The notes below the pieces were generated by a model. That model worked only from the letters and a program-made list of their open reading frames with translations. It was not told the DNA's origin and ran no database searches. Shown here one piece after another: positions 48,771-49,987 of a DNA stretch of 49,987 nucleotides. The stretch is taken from NCBI GenBank assembly GCA_023515795.1, contig JALGPX010000063.1, positions 6,285 to 56,271 on the forward strand, written 5' to 3'. The first letter of the stretch is position 1. Each line of letters begins with the position of its first letter. The position numbers and the translations under genes are program-made. The DNA comes from Amoeboaphelidium occidentale (taxonomy: Eukaryota; Aphelidiomycota; Aphelidea).

Positions 48771-49785
48771 ATGGTATGCATTTAATGGAACAACGCGTCT
48801 AATTCTCTGTTATAGTCTGGAAAAGGAAAAGTCGCACCTGCACCAAAAACTGCTGCTACCACAAAGAAGGCTCCTGCAAAGAAGGAAAACCCTTTGATCG
48901 AGAAGACTCCAAGAAACTACGGAATTGGCAATGACATTCAACCAAAGCGCGACTTGTCTCGTTTTGTTAAATGGCCAAAGTACGTTCAGTTGCAGCGTCA
49001 GAAGACAATCTTGAAGATGCGTTTGAAGGTTCCTCCATCCATCAACCAGTTCTCTCGTGTCTTGGACAAGAACACATCATCTCAATTGTTCAAATTGGTT
49101 GATAAGTACCGTCCAGAAACCAAGGTCGAGAAGAAGCAAAGATTGGCTACCGCTGCTGCACAGAAGGCTGAAGGAAAGGAAGTCGAGAAGGGACCAAAGC
49201 CTGTTGTCGTTAAGTACGGTATCAACCACATTACCGCTTTAATCGAGAAGAAGAAGCCATCTTTGGTTATCATTGCTAACGATGTTGATCCTATTGAGGT
49301 AATTTTTGTTGATTGCTTTTTATATGGTCACGGTTCCTGTTCATTGCCTTGAGCATGATAGGATTTGCTTTAAGTCCGTGACTTTTCATTTTACTTAGTC
49401 GCCGTTATCGGTGGCAATGACCCTTGCAATCAGATTCTGTCCCTCTCTCTGAGAAACACTAATTAATTGTTTGTAGTTGGTTGTTTGGTTGCCAGCTCTT
49501 TGCCGCAAGATGGGAGTCCCATACTGCATTGTCAAGGGAAAGGCAAAGTTGGGTCAGTTCGTCCACAAGAAGACTGCTACTGCATTGGCTCTAGTTGATG
49601 TTAAGCCAGAAGACAAGCAAGCTTTGGCTGCTTTGGTTTCCGCTGTTAAGGTAAACTACAACGACAAGTACGAAGAAGTTAGAAAGACTTGGGGTGGTGG
49701 TGTTAAGGGATTCAAATCTCAGCAAAACGAAATCAAGCAAGAAAAGGCTAGGGCTAAGGCTGCTCTTCAAGTCAAGAAAGCTTAA
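48771..49785 (+). CDS. RPL8: Ribosomal protein eL8 (RPL7A/RPL8)
   Basis: Exons 48771-48773, 48816-49298 and 49477-49785 give 264 residues. Exon 1 supplies only the ATG, followed by a 42-nt intron (GTATGC...TTATAG); such tiny first exons are common in ribosomal protein genes. The protein then reads [49 protein letters not shown] and, in the last exon, [20 protein letters not shown] and [18 protein letters not shown]. All match eL8, a large-subunit protein that binds kink-turn RNA near the L7Ae fold. Intron 2 is 178 nt, several times longer than any other in the window. AATAAA follows at 49811. Confidence 0.95.
49299..49476 (+). ncRNA. Candidate intron-encoded snoRNA in eL8
   Basis: This 178-nt intron contains a hairpin with arms GTCACGG (about 49328) and CCGTGAC (about 49374), then a second hairpin GTCGCC...GGC...GAC, then an ACA near the 3' end (GAGAAACACTA). 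That is the layout of an H/ACA snoRNA, although no clear H box is visible. A C/D alternative uses ATGATAG as box C and CTGA as box D. In vertebrates the RPL7A gene hosts C/D snoRNAs in its introns. The class remains open. Confidence 0.35.
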
Positions 49786-49810
49786 ATAGATCCTGAATAA
49801 CAGAAACAGG

Positions 49811-49816
49811 AATAAA
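49811..49816 (+). terminator. Polyadenylation signal of eL8
   Basis: AATAAA lies 26 bp after the eL8 stop codon, in the narrow gap to the convergent gene ending at 49840. Confidence 0.5.
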
Positions 49817-49839
49817 GGGGATTTTCGTATTGTTTCTAT

Positions 49840-49987
49840 TCAGAAAAAAGAACCTCCTTTGACTTCAAGTGCTTTGTTTCTCTGTCGGCCTTTGTTTATG
49901 TTTGGCATCGTCTTCCTTGTAGTGCCTGCTTTCTTTCTTCTGCCTCTATGATTACCACGATGAAAAGTGGAGGAAGTTCTGGTTGTA
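49840..49987 (-). CDS. Basic protein, C-terminal end, runs off right edge
   Basis: A minus-strand frame is open from the right edge to a TGA at 49840-49842 (about 48 residues). It is strongly basic (HRGNHRGRRKKAGTTRKT, NKGRQRNKALEVKGGSFF) and could be the end of a nucleic-acid-binding or ribosome-biogenesis protein. The opposite convergent position to eL8 fits a gene 3' end. The evidence is composition only. Confidence 0.35.
   Translation of the reverse strand, partial: TTRTSSTFHRGNHRGRRKKAGTTRKTMPNINKGRQRNKALEVKGGSFF

Noticed and set aside
1-49987. CRISPR arrays, rRNA, tRNA genes, bacterial operons
   Set aside because: No regularly spaced repeats and no tRNA-like cloverleaf or T-loop motif was noticed by eye; the genes are spliced eukaryotic genes. 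A tRNAscan-SE run would settle tRNAs.

Overview
The window is nuclear DNA from a gene-dense, AT-rich eukaryote on the fungal branch. Evidence for that branch is a DUG2-type glutathione peptidase (WD40 plus M20), a RIM15 kinase with PAS and response-regulator domains, an M36 fungalysin, an alternative oxidase and a Cex1/SCYL1 protein. It also carries genes that yeasts and most moulds have lost (muskelin, a BORCS8-like subunit, a cAMP-receptor-style GPCR). I infer an early-diverging fungus (chytrid or zygomycete grade) or a close fungal relative, and cannot name the species. Introns are very short (mostly 32-62 nt, GT...AG). Convergent gene ends are often 15-70 bp apart and divergent starts often 20-60 bp apart.

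Layout. 0-5.7 kb is an accessory, effector-like block: an unknown partial gene, a Crinkler-header-like fossil, an intact three-exon HNH-nuclease protein, a cysteine-rich two-TM membrane protein, and a Crinkler-type kinase whose N-terminal part looks broken. 5.7-8.7 kb holds a 7TM receptor, a BORCS8-like gene and the histone chaperone NASP/Sim3. 8.8-10.0 kb holds three consecutive minus-strand genes for short secreted peptides. 10.3-15.4 kb has the Pol III subunit RPC37, two small unknown genes, a two-RRM RNA-binding protein, a decayed Fanzor/TnpB-like nuclease and a nuclear protein of unknown function. 15.4-20.5 kb has SCYL1/Cex1, PIG-V/Gpi18, AOX and an unknown acidic protein. 20.6-30.1 kb has a large RIM15 kinase divergent from a single-pass transmembrane kinase. 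30.1-33.9 kb has a secreted GPI-type protein, RanBP1, Dom34/Pelota and a C2H2 regulator. 34-38.8 kb has DUG2, SF3A2 and SDHAF1. 39-43.6 kb has muskelin, another C2H2 protein and COX6B. 43.7-50 kb has fungalysin, an SH3 protein, a membrane protein, ribosomal protein eL8 and the 3' end of one more gene.

Assembly. Six single N characters (9224, 10226, 13845, 36647, 36886, 37517) are each flanked by near-identical direct copies of 168-282 bp. The copies differ by SNPs and microsatellite length, so they look like overlapping contig ends or alternative alleles joined with one N, not biological duplications. They affect the apparent structure of DUG2, SF3A2, RPC37, the peptide cluster and the Fanzor remnant.

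How the genes relate. Most are independent housekeeping genes. Themes that recur are stress and nutrient signalling (GPCR, RIM15, the TM kinase, two C2H2 factors), mitochondrial respiration (AOX, COX6B, SDHAF1) and secreted or effector-like products (three peptides, fungalysin, GPI-type protein, HNH and Crinkler-like genes). The most unusual items are the peptide cluster, the non-RD transmembrane kinase with a minimal ectodomain, the effector-like block and the Fanzor remnant.
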